From Zygnema cylindricum (Eukaryota; Streptophyta; Zygnematophyceae; Zygnematales; Zygnemataceae), in NCBI GenBank assembly GCA_037447655.1, contig JBBHKE010001715.1, forward strand, positions 120,001-174,757: 54,757 bases of DNA, in the 5' to 3' direction. Position 1 is the stretch's first letter; every line of letters starts with the position of its first letter. Below the pieces are notes generated by a model. It ran no database searches and was not told where the DNA came from. It worked only from the letters and a program-made list of their open reading frames with translations. Position numbers and translations under genes: made by a program. Below, piece by piece: positions 21,463 through 32,935 of the stretch.

Positions 21463-22896
21463 TTAGTCAACTTTTAATTTAAGTCCACAATTTTCTCTGC
21501 AAAATTTTAATTTAGGAGAAGGCACCGATTTTGTCATCATGTATGCAATCATCTTATTATCACTTTTATGAACCAATTTAATTATTTTTTTCTCAACCTT
21601 CTCTCTGACAAAGCTTAGTCTTATATCCGTATGTTTAGCTTTGAAATGGTGTTTTGGATTAGCTGCGATAGAGATAACAGCTTGATTATCACAAAAGACA
21701 TTTTGAGTTCCAATTTTCATGAACCCAAGTTCTTCCAGTAGAGATTTTACCCACATTAATTCTTTAGTGGCAGCTTATGAAGCCATGTATGCAGCTTCCA
21801 TAGTGGACTGAGCAACTACTTTCTACTGTTTGCTACTCCAACAACATGCACCAGATCCAATTTACAACACATATGTAGTTGTATATCGTCTCAAAGGCAC
21901 ATCCCCATAACTAGCATCACTCCAAGTGGTGATGTCAGTGTGCTCCCCTCCCAAATGCAACCATAATTCCCTTGTTCCCACCAAATATCTCATCACTCTT
22001 TTGGCTGCTTCCTAGTCTCTTTTCCTAGGTTCATTTAGACTTCTACTGAGAACACCTATAGCCGCAGCTATGTTCGGACGTGTACAATTCATAAAGTAAA
22101 TTAAACTGCCTACAATTTCCCGATAAAGAATTCCTTCCATAAACCTCTTTTCTTCCTTATCCATCTCATCATTCAAAATCAATATCCCTCCCTCTTCACT
22201 CCCTTCCGATACTTTTTTTAGATCCATGGGAGTGGTACACCCATTTTCTTTCTCCATATAAAACTTTTATAGCATATTACCGATACCTTCTTTCTGAGTA
22301 ATTCTATTCCCTCTATCCCTTACCATTTGAATCCCCAAAACGTATTTTGCTTTGTCGAGATCTTTCATGTCAAACCGACTTCTCAGATCCTGTTTGAGTT
22401 TGTTAATTTTATCTAAGGACTTGCTTAACATTAACAAATCATCTACATAAATAGCAATAAATATCACTTCATATAATCCTGAAATATATGTATATATAGA
22501 GTGATCTGAACTTATTTTAATGTATCCCAAACTTGTCAGAAATTCGTCCAATTTTATGTTCTGTTGCCGCGGCGATTGCTTAAGGCCATAAAGTGATTTT
22601 ATTAGTTTGCACACCCTGCTTACTTCTCCACTTTCCACGAATCCTTCCGGTTGCCTCATGTAGATTTCTTCTTCCAACTCTCCGTGTAAGAAGGCGGTCT
22701 AAATATCCATCTGGTGTATTTCTATATCCTCAACTGCGGCTAAACTTAAGAGGATTCTGACAGAAGGGAATCTGACTACAAGTGCAAAGGTTTCTTCATA
22801 GTCTATTCCTTTTTTCTGAGTATAACCTTTAGCAACCAACCTAGCCTTATATCTTTCAATGGTATTATCTGGGTTTAGTTTAAGCTTAAAATCCAC
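21463..22896 (-). pseudogene. RT-RNase H region of element D
   Basis: 22896-22699 holds the start of reverse transcriptase. 22677-22267 has L-Y-G-L-K-Q-S-P-R and I-Y-V-D-D-L-L. 22257-22012 continues to the linker. 21756-21463 is the RNase H end with C-D-N-Q-A. A purine-rich segment ending AAGGGGAG lies between 21463 and the LTR edge at 21449. Frames are separated by single stops or indels. Confidence 0.87.
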
Positions 22897-23042
22897 TTAC
22901 ATCGAATAGGTTTTCTGTTCGGTGGACAATCTACCAACTCCCATGCATTGGCTTCCATGATAGAGGCCATTTCTTCATTGATGACAGTGATCCACCGGCT
23001 GCTTTTTGGGGTATTTATGGCCTCTAAGTATGTTTGAGGTTC

Positions 23043-24335
23043 TTATGGGTGAGACATCTTTGTGAGTTTATTTTTTACATGTCTTTCTTGAAGCCGTTTA
23101 CTAATTTTTTTTCCTCCTTCAAAATCTGACGCCAGAATGGAAGGCATCCTTGGGTTTCGATTAGAAATATTTTCATCTCCCGTATCTTCCAATTCCGGTG
23201 TTTGATCAAGTTCCTCGTCGGTTTCCACTTCGTATTGTGGTGTTACCTCGGATGTTGTGTTTTCGTCCTTCTCTTTAGGCACATCTGTAGATTTTTTTTT
23301 CTCCCCGTCTTCTTTCTCTTCATTTCCCAAGTCAAAGTCAGAATACTGACCCGATTCAAATCTGATTTTGACTTCTTTGTTAAATTTGAATGAATCAATA
23401 GAATTTACTTCATTCATCTCAACTATATGTTTTACCAAATTGATATCTCTCTTTTTCAAGTCATATACTCGATATCCTTTTGTGCTCTCATCATAACTTA
23501 CAAGATATCCCAGTTTCCCTCTTCCCTGTAACTTCCATTTAGTCTTATCGGAATCCAAACTGTAGACTTAACTTCCGAACACTCTCAAACTAGACAAATC
23601 TTGTTTTCTTCCCGTCCACCTTTCATACGGAGTTTCCTCTTTATTTGTCGAAGTTAGCACTCTATTTTTGATAAAGCTAGTATAGATCATAGACTCAGCC
23701 CAAAACTACAATCTTATTATTTTATCAGTTAGAATACTTTTGGACATATCTCCCAAAGTTGTATTCACACTTTCTTCTACTCCATTTTGTTATGGATTAT
23801 AAAGAACTGTTTTCTCATGATGGATTCCTTCTTCTTTAAGAAATTCTTCAAATTCCTTTGAGGTGTATTCTTTCCCATTATCACTTCTTATCTCTTTTAT
23901 TGAGGTTTCATGTAATTTTTCACTCCATACTTTGTATTATTTGAAACATCTTAGTACCTCTGACTTATATCTAAGAAAATATACATTAGTGTATCTAGAT
24001 CAATCATCTGTAATGGTTAGCATCCATCTTTTCCCCCCATGTGAAACATACCTAGCTAGTCCCCAAACATCAGTGTGAACTAGATCAAATATTTTCTCTC
24101 TTCTAAATGTCGATGCCTTTGGAAATGGAAGTCTATGAATCTTCCCTTAGGCACATCCATTACAATCATCTGAGGTCTCATCATCTCCAAACTCAATTCC
24201 ATCCACTCTTCTCTTTTTCTTCATTTTCTTTAATCTATCTAGATTCACATGCCCTAACCTCTTGTGCCAAAGCATCATATCACTTTCACACGAGTAGAGA
24301 ACACCTTTTTCATTGCAAAGTACAATTCTGAACAT
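23043..24335 (-). pseudogene. Integrase region of element D
   Basis: 24335-24147 has L-W-H-K-R-L-G-H-V-N and C-N-G-C, the zinc site. The catalytic core between 24147 and 23560 is broken into short frames. 23558-23043 is the integrase tail and acidic linker, starting M-D-S-D-K-T-K-W-K-L. Confidence 0.82.
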
Positions 24336-24418
24336 TCTTTGACTACCCTTTTCAGCTATGAAATAAACCTCATTATCAAAGCTAGCTCTGAAGATTCCTT
24401 TCTTAGTTCTGGTTTGAA

Positions 24419-25870
24419 CTATTTTTCATCTAGAACAGCTGTAGAGACTAGATTCTTGCTAAGTTGTGGAATGTAAAGAACATCTGAGAGTGTTACAATT
24501 GAAGCCTTTCTATCAACTAGAACTTTTAAATCAACCGATCCAACAAGACTTGTGGTTTCTACTCTACCATCTCTATACTCTATCTCAACTGTTGGAATTT
24601 TTCTTAATTTAGTAAACCACCTCTTTTCCTTGCACATATGCATTGAGGCCCCCGAGTCTATGATCCACCCATCTTTAGGTGGATCCTTCTTACCTCTAAA
24701 AGCACACATTTGTCTCCGTAGAATGTCTGCATGCTTCTCAATGGTTTTTGGTTTATGAAAAAGCTCCTCAAGCTCCTCTTCCAGTTCGGTTACGTCATCT
24801 TCTTCCTCGCCATGAACTTGAGTCAGAAAAGCCTTTTTCTTTCCTCCATCTTTTGAGGAACCTTGTCCATCTTTCAGTCGGAGATCCGCAAGCTTGACAC
24901 AATCTGCCATATAATGTCCCGGTTTCTTGCAGAAGTGACATAATCCACCTCGAGGAGCTCCTCTCCCCTGTCGATCAAATCTGCCACCTCCTTGTTTTTT
25001 TCCTCCGAATTTTCGATAGGGATCCTTTCCCTTTTCCTCATCACGCTTCTGCCAATCAGATCGTGCAGCCAATGCTTGAACACTCGGACTTTCTCTCCTA
25101 AGTTATATGGTACTCTCTTTCACTAAAATCATCCCTACTGTATCATCCGATTCCAATTGGTATCCCCTAGATCCTGCAACCGATTAATGATATTCTCATA
25201 GTCTTCAGGTAGTTTCATTATTAGTGTATTTACTCTTTGTCTCTCAGACCATGAGTTACCTGCGCTCTGTAGTTCTCCAAATAATGCTCCTAAGTCATTG
25301 CAATAATCATTCATACTTCCTCCCTTGTAAGTATAAGCTGAAATCTTATTTTCGCCAACTGCTGCTGCTGCAATGACCCACTCTTATATTTGTTTACAAG
25401 AGATACCCAAATCTGAGAGGAAGATATAATATGCATAAGAAGAATGGCAATACCCTTCACTACACTTTTGAGAATTATTGCTTAGCCACCTTGTCCTTAT
25501 AATTCCGAATTTCATATTCTGACCGTTCGGTCTGACTCCTTGTCACCATTGCTGGTGGTGGTGCTACCGGTATCTTCCTTGACAATGGAGTCCCTCGAGA
25601 AGTAACTCCTCCTTTTTCTCGTTCCATGATTATCTCCTCGCCTTCCTCGCCATCGTTATAGATGGTGGTTGTGGTGGTGGAGGCGCTAAAAAAACGTGTT
25701 CCTCCAAACCCAGGATGAGGTGGACATCGAATTCGCCCGGACACTATGCCCTATAGGTGCTTCTCAAAAACTTCTCCCTCCATCATCATTTCCCAATAAA
25801 GAAAGTCAAATCTATTAAATATGGACACCCTAGATGGTGGGCCCATAACCTGAAATTTTGTGGTCTCCAT
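24419..25870 (-). pseudogene. gag-protease region of element D
   Basis: The gag ATG at 25870 is in the LTR and the frame crosses the primer site (F-Q-V-M-G-P-P-S-R-V). A stop follows near 25750. A gag fragment runs 25744-25475. The frame 25072-24419 has the CCHC knuckle C-H-F-C-K-K-P-G-H-Y-M-A-D-C and an intact protease motif W-I-I-D-S-G-A-S-M-H-M-C. Confidence 0.86.
25836..25850 (-). other. Primer binding site of D, perfect
   Basis: On the minus strand this is GGTTATGGGCCCACC, directly after the LTR end. It is identical to the site in A and G and to the tRNA-iMet anticodon-arm complement. Confidence 0.88.
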
Positions 25871-26733
25871 TAACCCACAAAATTAATAGCCTATGTAAAG
25901 TCTCTAGGATATTATTTGCCCCTTTCAATTTCTCACTAAATAATTGCTGCCCAGGCACACAAATATTTTGACCACCCTCACCCCTTAAGGACAAGACTCC
26001 CCTAAGTGAAACGCAAAAAGAATCACTGAATTTGCTCCTCTGAGCAGTAAAATATGGCTGGCTAAAGATGGCCTATAAATACAAAAGGTCATCTTGAGAG
26101 AGAAGCCTCAAACACGCTAAGTCCTTTTACTCTTCCTCATAACTACCTACTACTCTACCGTAGACGAATAAAAAGAGTGTATAGTACAAGTAGGTAAAGT
26201 GGCCGATTTTACTTCTTGTACGACGTTTGTACAACATGGCCTTCTAGTTGACACTTGTCAACTTAGGAGCCATTGTTCCTCCTCCCATCTTTTCCGACGT
26301 CCAATGACGTGGTGCCACATGGCACAGCGCGCCGCTATGTTCAAAAGCCGCCGAAGATTCATTTGGGTTTGGCGGGGGCGACAACGTCCGTCCGATAATG
26401 TATTTTACACGGTTAGATTCGCGTCCGCGAGCGTTGTTTGATTATAGATGACGTTTTGTCAATTTTGGTATGTTTAAGTGAAAAAGACGTTTTGCGTTAC
26501 ACTTTAATTACTTACCGAAACACATTTGTCGATATCGCCTAAATGGTTTAAGGCGTACGTCTACATAGTACTCTGCAGACGAAGGTTCAAATCCGGTTTA
26601 GGGCAACATTTTGGTAATCTATCAATCTGTCTGCCTGTTTCTTTCGACTTTGGCGGCAACCACGCTGGCTCTCTCTCTCTCTTCACTTTAGAGTCTAAAT
26701 TAAGAAGTGAATAATAATTACTTTTTTTCAACA
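25851..26733 (-). repeat. 5' LTR of element D
   Basis: It begins (minus strand) TGTTGAAAAAAAG and ends ATTTCA. It carries an intact tRNA-like block on the opposite strand and a TATAAATA-like site at 26074-26081. The hairpin region near 25985-26015 is more decayed than in the 3' LTR. Confidence 0.9.
26531..26604 (+). other. tRNA-like block in D 5' LTR, antisense
   Basis: GCCTAAA near the start pairs with TTTAGGG near the end, forming an acceptor-like stem. An A-box-like ATGGTTTAAGGC and a B box GGTTCAAATCC (26584-26594) are present. A CGTCT/AGACG stem sits in the anticodon position but has a 14-base loop. It is tRNA-derived and probably not a functional tRNA. Confidence 0.6.
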
Positions 26734-26738
26734 ATATC

Positions 26739-27933
26739 CTAACAGAATGCCCGGCAATCCGTTAGGATCCATTTTCCATGTATCATTAGACGTATCCAAA
26801 ATAAAACATTTACTTCTAAAGACTTTGAAATGACTAATATCTTGTTTTCTACCCGTCGAGATCTCGTAAGGAGTGGTTTCTACCGATCTTGAACCTATTC
26901 CATTTTTGATATAAACTGCACAATCAAATGCTTCAGCCCAGAATTTTGGATCCACGTCATTATCCGCAAGCATGGACTTAGAGCTTTCTGTGATAGTTCT
27001 ATTTAGTCTTTCTGAGACCCCATTTTTTTTCGGAGAGTAGGGAACAGTTAGTTTGTGACTGATACTTTCCTTGAGTAAGAAGATTTCAAACTCTTTTGAC
27101 GTATATTCCTCGCCATTGTCCGATATGAGCTCCATAATTGGCAAACCGTATAGTTTCTCCGCCCACGCTTTGTAGTGTTGAAAATGAGTGAAGACCTCAC
27201 TCTTGTCCTTCATAAAGTAGGTTTTAGTAAACCTCAAAAAATCATCTATAAACGTAACCATATATTTCATCCCCCTTGCAAATGGTACATTTGCAGGGCC
27301 GAAAACTTCAAAATGATTGAGTTGCAAAAGTTTAGTAGATTTATGTTCTGACTCTTCAAGAAACGGTAAATTGTGTTTTTTTCCTAATGCACAGCCATCA
27401 CATGTTTTAGGTGACTGATTTGACAGAGTGACTTCTTCTATTCTACCGGCATTGACCATCTTTTTCATTCTATCATAGTTCACATAGCCTAATTTTTTAT
27501 TCCACATCTCATTTGACGATAATGCATCGAAATACAAAACATCGTTTTTGTTGTTATCGGGCATATCCATTCGATACTGTTTGCTGGCATCTCTAGTTCT
27601 TATAACTGCATTTTTTCATTTTTGCTAACAACTTGCCTACCATGTTTCGGATTGACCTCAATACCTTTAGTTTCTACAAAAGAAGTTGAAAAACTTTTTT
27701 TTCTTAAAATCTGGTACATAGAGAACATTATGAAGAGTTCTCTCAACTGCCTTGCCTTTTACATCAACTAGCAAGGAGACATCACCTACAGCCCGCGTTT
27801 GCACACTCATTCAACATGCATAGTAGATATTTTTCTCCGGTGTTGATTTCAAATTTTTGAAAATTGCCTTGTTCCAACACATGTGGGCCGACGCTCATGT
27901 GTCCATTATCCATCCATTGTCTTTCGCACCCTT
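26739..27933 (-). pseudogene. Protease-integrase part of element F
   Basis: From 27933 the decayed protease reads N-G-W-I-M-D-T, then a stop, then A-S-A-H-M-C. The glycine codon of the active-site triad is TGA. The frame 27570-26739 is a nearly whole integrase: W-N-K-K-L-G-Y (His lost), C-D-G-C, S-D-N-G-E-E-Y, N-G-V-S-E-R-L-N and F-K-V-F-R-S-K. Confidence 0.85.
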
Positions 27934-28343
27934 TGAAACTTTGAGACTTCCATTGGTCCTCAGAGTAAGCAACTCACAAGAAGCTTATCTAGATAGTGTC
28001 GACTTCAAGTTGATTTAAAACCTAAATGATTGACCCCTTGACAATCATAACCCCATAATATCTTCACCCTTGTGAAATAAGACTTTCTGTGTGCTCAGTT
28101 CCACCACAGAATGCAAAGTTAGAATATGACTTTTGGATAACATTCCCCACTTTGACTTTCCCTTAGAAATGCAACCACCCTGGCAAGCAAACACTTTGAC
28201 CGACTACACCCCTGTGTAGCCTGACACCCTTGAGTCCTCAACAAAAAAAATCACTGAAAATGGTCCACTGAGTTTTTTTTTTTTTTTGCCTCTACTCTTT
28301 TCAATCGCGAAACACACACCTAGAAAATACTTAAATTTCAACA
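27934..28343 (-). repeat. 3' LTR of element G
   Basis: It begins TGTTGAAATTTAAG on the minus strand. The second hairpin CTACAC-AGGG-GTGTAG is at 28204-28219 and the first is degraded. It lacks the roughly 240-bp block with the tRNA-like sequence present in the related LTR of H. Confidence 0.87.
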
Positions 28344-28368
28344 CTCACCTTATTTTGTAGTCTACTTC

Positions 28369-29256
28369 TTCTTTCAACTCACACTTAATAACACAAAAAA
28401 CAAAACAAGCAAAAATACCCCCGCCCCTTTTCTTTTTCTTTTTCCTTTTTCTTTCATAAAACTTTAAGAAATTACCATTGTATTTGAAACACTGTACTAG
28501 ATGAACCGAATTATTAATTGCGTTACACATTTTATTTTGCATGCCATTTTTCATAAATCCGGGCTCTTGGAGCAAGGTTTTTATCAACCTCGTCCCTTTT
28601 TCATCAAAGCAATAATCAGATTCCCACTTACAGTTCCAACAGCCAGCCCAATCCCTAACCTGCAGCACATACCTAGATGCTACCCCTTTTACAGGCACAC
28701 ATAAATGGTATCACTTCCATGAGTGATGTCATATCCATCCTCCCCCAAATTTTCCCAAAAACCACTAGTCTCTATTATAGTTTTCATAACTTCTATATCT
28801 TCCGAACTCATATTTTTATCCATGATAATTACCCCATTTTTTGAACTTTCGTCACTCTCTCCCATGGAATTCTTTCCACTATCACTTTCTATTTTTATTC
28901 CCAAAATATATTTCTCCTCCCCTAAACCTTTAATCAAATATTCCTCTTCTCCCCTATCCTTTGAAACCCCCTTTAAATTTACTTCTCCCCTTTCCTCGGA
29001 ATCCGTTGAAGTCTCACTTTTTGACGAGTTTTCTGTTTCTAAATTATCTATGAAATTATCCTCATTATTTTTATTTTTTCTTTTTTCAATGATGGATCTT
29101 AGATCTGACTTTCTCATTTCTAAGTCATTCACTCTACACTCCTTGACATCCTTAAGTACCTCCTCTCTCGTTACTTCCCTTATACCTCCAAAAGAACAAT
29201 GTTGCTTTCGTGGAATTTCTGTGTGCTATTCTCTCTTCTCCATTCTACCGATGTGA
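28369..29256 (-). pseudogene. Shrunken pol of element G
   Basis: A linker with D-L-E-M-R-K-S-D-L-R and S-T-D-S-E-E-R leads into L-G-E-E-K-Y-I-L-G-I-K-I, which matches L-G-E-A-K-Y-I-L-G-I of RT in A. It then jumps to parts matching the RT end (I-I-M-D-K-N-M-S) and RNase H (A-S-R-Y-V-L-Q-V, T-L-L-Q-E-P-G-F-M-K). The same jumps occur in H. The catalytic Y-V-D-D and the T-M-E-A-E-Y segment are missing. No enzyme could result. Confidence 0.8.
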
Positions 29257-29339
29257 AGAAGCTCCAAAACATCTTCATCCTATTTTTCCTCTTCCCCTTC
29301 TTCCTCCTCATTCATATACCAACTTCTAAGTTCTTCCAA

Positions 29340-30367
29340 GCAAGGGCATTCCTCGATATAATGACCCGGTTCCCTACAACAGAAGCAAACCCCTTTTTTC
29401 AAAGCTCCCCTTTCTTTTCCTCTCCCTCTCTTTCTACCGAAGTTCCGATAAGGTTTACCTTTGCCATTTTCCTCTCATCACGCTTCCGCACGTCGCCGTC
29501 ATTCCTCATATCACGCTTGCGCTAGTCACTGACGTTCCTCTCATCACGCTTTCGCCAGTCACCACCAGCTATCACTGCATTCACCATGTCACTTCCCCTA
29601 CGAAGCTCCAAAGTGCTTTCCCTCACAAGAATCATCCCCATGGTAATGCTCTAAGTCCATGAGGAGCCATCCATTTCTTGCATACGGTTAATTATGTTTT
29701 CATACACATCTGGGAGTTTTATGATTAGTGTGTAAATCTTTCTCTCATCAGATTCTACATACCTTGCACTAGCAAGCTCAACATAAAACGCAACAATATC
29801 ATTGCCAAACTCTATCATGTTACCGTCTTTTTAAACATAGGCCACGATTTCATGTTTTACTAACTGCTGCCCCTGTATAGTCTCACTTTTATAAATCTGA
29901 ATTAGTGTTTCCCAAATTTCCGAAGACTTGGTTAGATTTAAAAGAGTGATAGCTATGGACTTAGACACATATCTAAGTATAAGATGCTTTGCTACAATGT
30001 TTTTATATTCCCAAATTTTCTTGTCATTTTCTTCAGTTTTTGGTTCAGTTATTATCCCCACAAGTGGAACCGTAGCCAAGAGTCTAGCTCCCCTCACCAC
30101 CGGTGTCACTTTATCCTTCTCTCTTTTTCCCCCTTCCATGGTAATGATTTTCCTTTCACCTTCCGTTGCATCCTTACTCCGGTTGGTTTTTCTAGAAACC
30201 CTAGACAATTATCCATAGTGAGCTCCTCCAAAACATGGTGGCGGACACCTCACTTGTCCTGAAACAATTCCCCACAAATGCTTTTCGAAAAGGAATCCCT
30301 CCATCGTAAACTTCTAATAACTGAAGTCTGTTCCACCAAACATACGCACCTTAGATGGTGGGCCCAT
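29340..30367 (-). pseudogene. gag of element G
   Basis: No ATG is available in the LTR frame because a TAG precedes. The ATG inside the primer site (30367) could start M-G-P-P-S-K-V. An early stop follows near 30320. The open part 30208-29831 holds gag. The knuckle C-F-C-C-R-E-P-G-H-Y-I-E-E-C lies near 29350-29390. Confidence 0.8.
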
Positions 30368-30371
30368 AACC
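30357..30371 (-). other. Primer binding site of G, perfect
   Basis: This is GGTTATGGGCCCACC on the minus strand, directly following the LTR end. It is retained in a non-autonomous element, as expected for trans-mobilised copies. Confidence 0.88.
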
Positions 30372-30800
30372 TGATACTATGAGACTTCCAATGATACTAT
30401 GAGACTTCCAATGGTCCTCAAAGTATGCAACTCACAAGAAGCTTATCTAGATAGTGTCGACTTCAAGTTGATTTAAAACCTAAATGATTGACCTATTGAC
30501 AATCAGAACCCCATAATATTTTCACACTTGTGAAATAAGACTTTTTGTGTGCTCTGTTCCACCACATAATGCAAAGTTAGAATATGACTTTTAGATAACA
30601 TTCCCCACTTTGAATTTCCCTTAGAAATGCATATATCGTGGTAGGCAAACACTCAGACCGACTACACCCATGTGTAGCTTGGACTCCCCGGAGTCCGCAG
30701 CAAAAAGAATCACAAAAAATGGTCCATTGAGTGAGTTTTTTTTTTTGCCTCTGCTCTTTTCTATCCTTACACAGACCTAGAAAATACTTAAATTTCAACA
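30372..30800 (-). repeat. 5' LTR of element G
   Basis: Both hairpins are intact: CTACAC/GTGTAG (30662-30677) and GGACTCC/GGAGTCC (30681-30696) on the plus strand. The edge next to the primer site has a tandem copy of TGATACTATGAGACTTCCAA not present in the 3' LTR. Confidence 0.88.
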
Positions 30801-31796
30801 CATTTCTGCGGCCATAGCAAATAGATTATCATCCTCCTGGTCAGAGAGTGAAAGAGACTCGTCTTAGTGAGATGAAGACGCCGAGAAGAGTGCATTTCCT
30901 CGTTGTGAAGATCCCCTGAAGCCTTGATGAAATTGGCTATGTTGCCATCTAGGCCTGTACAGACTTGTTTCATTAGCTTTCTTAAACTTAGGACAGAATT
31001 TATATCCATGACATTTTTCATTACAATAAAAAAAAACATTGAAAGATTGTCTATTTCCTCTTTGATTAAACAGTCTAAACTGATTTTGAATCTGATTAAA
31101 TTGATTTCTTTGCTGATTAAAGTCAGTTTTTTTGTCAAATTTTGTGCTAAATGCCTCTTCTTGTTTTTCACCATTAAGAATTTTAGAATCTGCTTCCTCT
31201 TCTAATATCAAATTAATAGCTATTTGTATTGTCTAGCAAACTTTATCTTTCTGTTTCAGCCTATTATACGCTGCTTTCATAGAAGTAGGAAGACCTCTCG
31301 TTAGCAAAGCAGCCTGTTGAAATTGAGGAAAAGATCCACCTGCACAAGAATGAGAATCTATTAGTATTCAAAATTTGTTACAATATTTTGCCATAGTGCC
31401 ACTCGTGTATTTGTAGTGCCAAATTCGTCCAGCCAAAAATAGTTATTCCTGAACATTAGTCTTTTCAAAATCATCCTTGAGAGATTTCTAGATGTTGATC
31501 GCTTTTTTCATTTTTATCCGTGACATAGCCAGTTCTTCTAAGATACAAAATTTCAAAAGCGACCAAGCTTGCAAATTTTTCTTTGACCAAGACGGATCCG
31601 TTTCCCCTAGTTAACCATCGAACATATCTAAAAGGCTAACATTTTCGAAGTGTGTCTCCACCATATCCGCCCAATAAGCGTATTTTTCCCCCGAGAAGAT
31701 AGGAATTCTTGATGATAGGCCCATAACCTGTTGTTCTACGACCACTGGAGCAGGTGGAGCAGGTAGAGCAGCAACAGTAGTAGTAGAAGTAGACAT
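30801..31796 (-). pseudogene. gag of element F
   Basis: The ATG at 31796 is 68 bases inside the LTR. The frame reads through the primer site as E-Q-Q-V-M-G-L-S-S-R and breaks near 31610. 31211-30864 carries the zinc-knuckle region F-F-Y-C-N-E-K-C-H-G-Y-K-F-C, in which the first Cys is replaced by Phe. The region ends at the G insertion. Confidence 0.82.
31714..31728 (-). other. Primer binding site of F, two mismatches
   Basis: On the minus strand this is GGTTATGGGCCTATC, matching 13 of 15 bases, next to the LTR end. Confidence 0.82.
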
Positions 31797-32684
31797 AATT
31801 CACCCACATAAACTTACCAAGAATCCTACCCAATAGTTGCTTTCTAAAACTCAATAAAGTAGACACAAAAATCCAAACTGCTTCAAACTATACCGCAATA
31901 TAGTGTATCACAAAGTTTGACAACTCCCAAAGTTTCAACACAATATCTAACATACACCAAGATATACAACTCAGAAGTTTCCCAAAAATAATTTGCAGAT
32001 TACACAGTCTGGAAGTCTGGATACATCAAATGTTCTACCTCTTAAGCTTTATACTCTACACTCAATTGTCCTACTTCATAGTGCTGTACCGTTGATACAA
32101 GTGTCCCTAAGAGATAGGTCCAAAGAACTAAAATTCCACTAAGGTGAAGTGCTCCTAATCACTCTAAAACTAATCTATCACTATTGAATTAATATTACTG
32201 AGAATCCTATACAGGTGATTTGTTCAAATATTTGTCGCCGACTTAGAGACACTTGTCTGGATACGTCCATCCGGCTTTTGCAGCGCACCTGTCAACGAGT
32301 TACTTGTTTATCCCCTTATGAATCTTTTCCGTTGGCTTGATTCATATCAACCGCAGCTGCACAGTTCAATTCTTAATCATATTCAAATATTTGTAGCTTT
32401 GTCGCAGCTGAGTTTGTCCTGTACCAAATGAGAAGCAGCTGCGTTTTGTCTCGTTGCGTTGCAGTTGTGTTGTCCGTTCAGATCGTATCAAAGATTATCG
32501 CAACTGCGCTTGTCTCGTGTTCGTCGCATCTGCGTTGTTCCACTCTATATGTGACACATACATGCTGGTGTCGCTACCTATCAAAATCCTGCACTGTGTT
32601 TTAGACAACGACGCGTGTCCCTATAGATCTATATTTCCACCGTCCTACTAATTTTCTAAGACTGAAAGCTTTCCAGAAACAACA
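31729..32684 (-). repeat. 5' LTR of element F
   Basis: The 956-bp unit begins TGTTGTTTCTGG on the minus strand and ends GAACAACA, like the LTRs of B. There is no partner LTR in the window. The outer end abuts truncated LTR sequence of H, as B abuts C. Confidence 0.78.
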
Positions 32685-32920
32685 CTATTTCTAAGGTAAA
32701 GTCAAAGTGGGAATGTTGTCCAAAACCCATGTTCAAGTTTTACATTCTTCGGTGGAACTCAGCACACACAAAGTCTTATTTCACAAAGGTGAAGTTTTAT
32801 TTGGTTTTGCCTGTCAAGGTGACAATCATTTGGGTTTGTATCAAATTGGAGTCGACACTATCTAGAAAAGCTTCTTTAGATCTGCGATTTTTGTGGGGGA
32901 AGGAAGCCCATAGAATTTCA
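32685..32920 (+). repeat. 5' LTR remnant of element H
   Basis: It aligns to the last part of the 3' LTR from about 35354 on, ending CATAGAATTTCA. The twin hairpin and tRNA-like block lie in the missing part. Confidence 0.82.
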
Positions 32921-32935
32921 AGTTATGGGCCCACC
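32921..32935 (+). other. Primer binding site of H, one mismatch
   Basis: AGTTATGGGCCCACC matches 14 of 15 bases of the half-tRNA-iMet site. The coding version is F-Q-V-M-G-P-P-S-R-V. The upstream start codon has become ATA. Confidence 0.87.

Larger units (their letters stand above)
19643..26733 (-). mobile_element. Ty1/copia retrotransposon D with target duplication
   Basis: Its 5' LTR is 25851-26733 (883 bp). Its 3' LTR is 19643-21449, about 903 bp once the hAT insertion is removed. The 5-bp target duplication ATATC is at 19638-19642 and 26734-26738. The host site is the pol gene of element F. The internal region has all copia domains in order but is broken into many frames. Confidence 0.94.
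27934..30800 (-). mobile_element. Non-autonomous copia element G
   Basis: Its LTRs are short (3' 27934-28343, 410 bp; 5' 30372-30800, 429 bp). The internal region is about 2 kb and encodes gag, a CCHC knuckle, an acidic/basic linker and pieces of RT and RNase H. Protease, integrase and most of RT are absent. It lies between gag and protease of F. Target duplication is at best imperfect (minus strand AAATG and AAGGG). Confidence 0.85.
18360..32684 (-). mobile_element. Old Ty1/copia element F, split by D and G
   Basis: Read on the minus strand, F comprises a 5' LTR (31729-32684), gag (31728-30801), protease and integrase (27933-26739) and part of RT (19642-18360). The frame across the D insertion rejoins once one ATATC copy is removed, giving a continuous copia segment (G-Y-D-D-Y-S-N-A-Y-R-V-F). 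The gag-to-protease order is restored on removing G. The 3' part (RNase H, 3' LTR) is missing at the junction with C. It is related to B. Confidence 0.85.

Noticed and set aside
26074-26081. TATA box of element D
   Set aside because: TATAAATA fits better on the plus strand, antisense to D, so I list it only as an ambiguous site.
32454-32651. 65-codon open frame on plus
   Set aside because: It lies within the antisense strand of F's LTR and has no conserved features.
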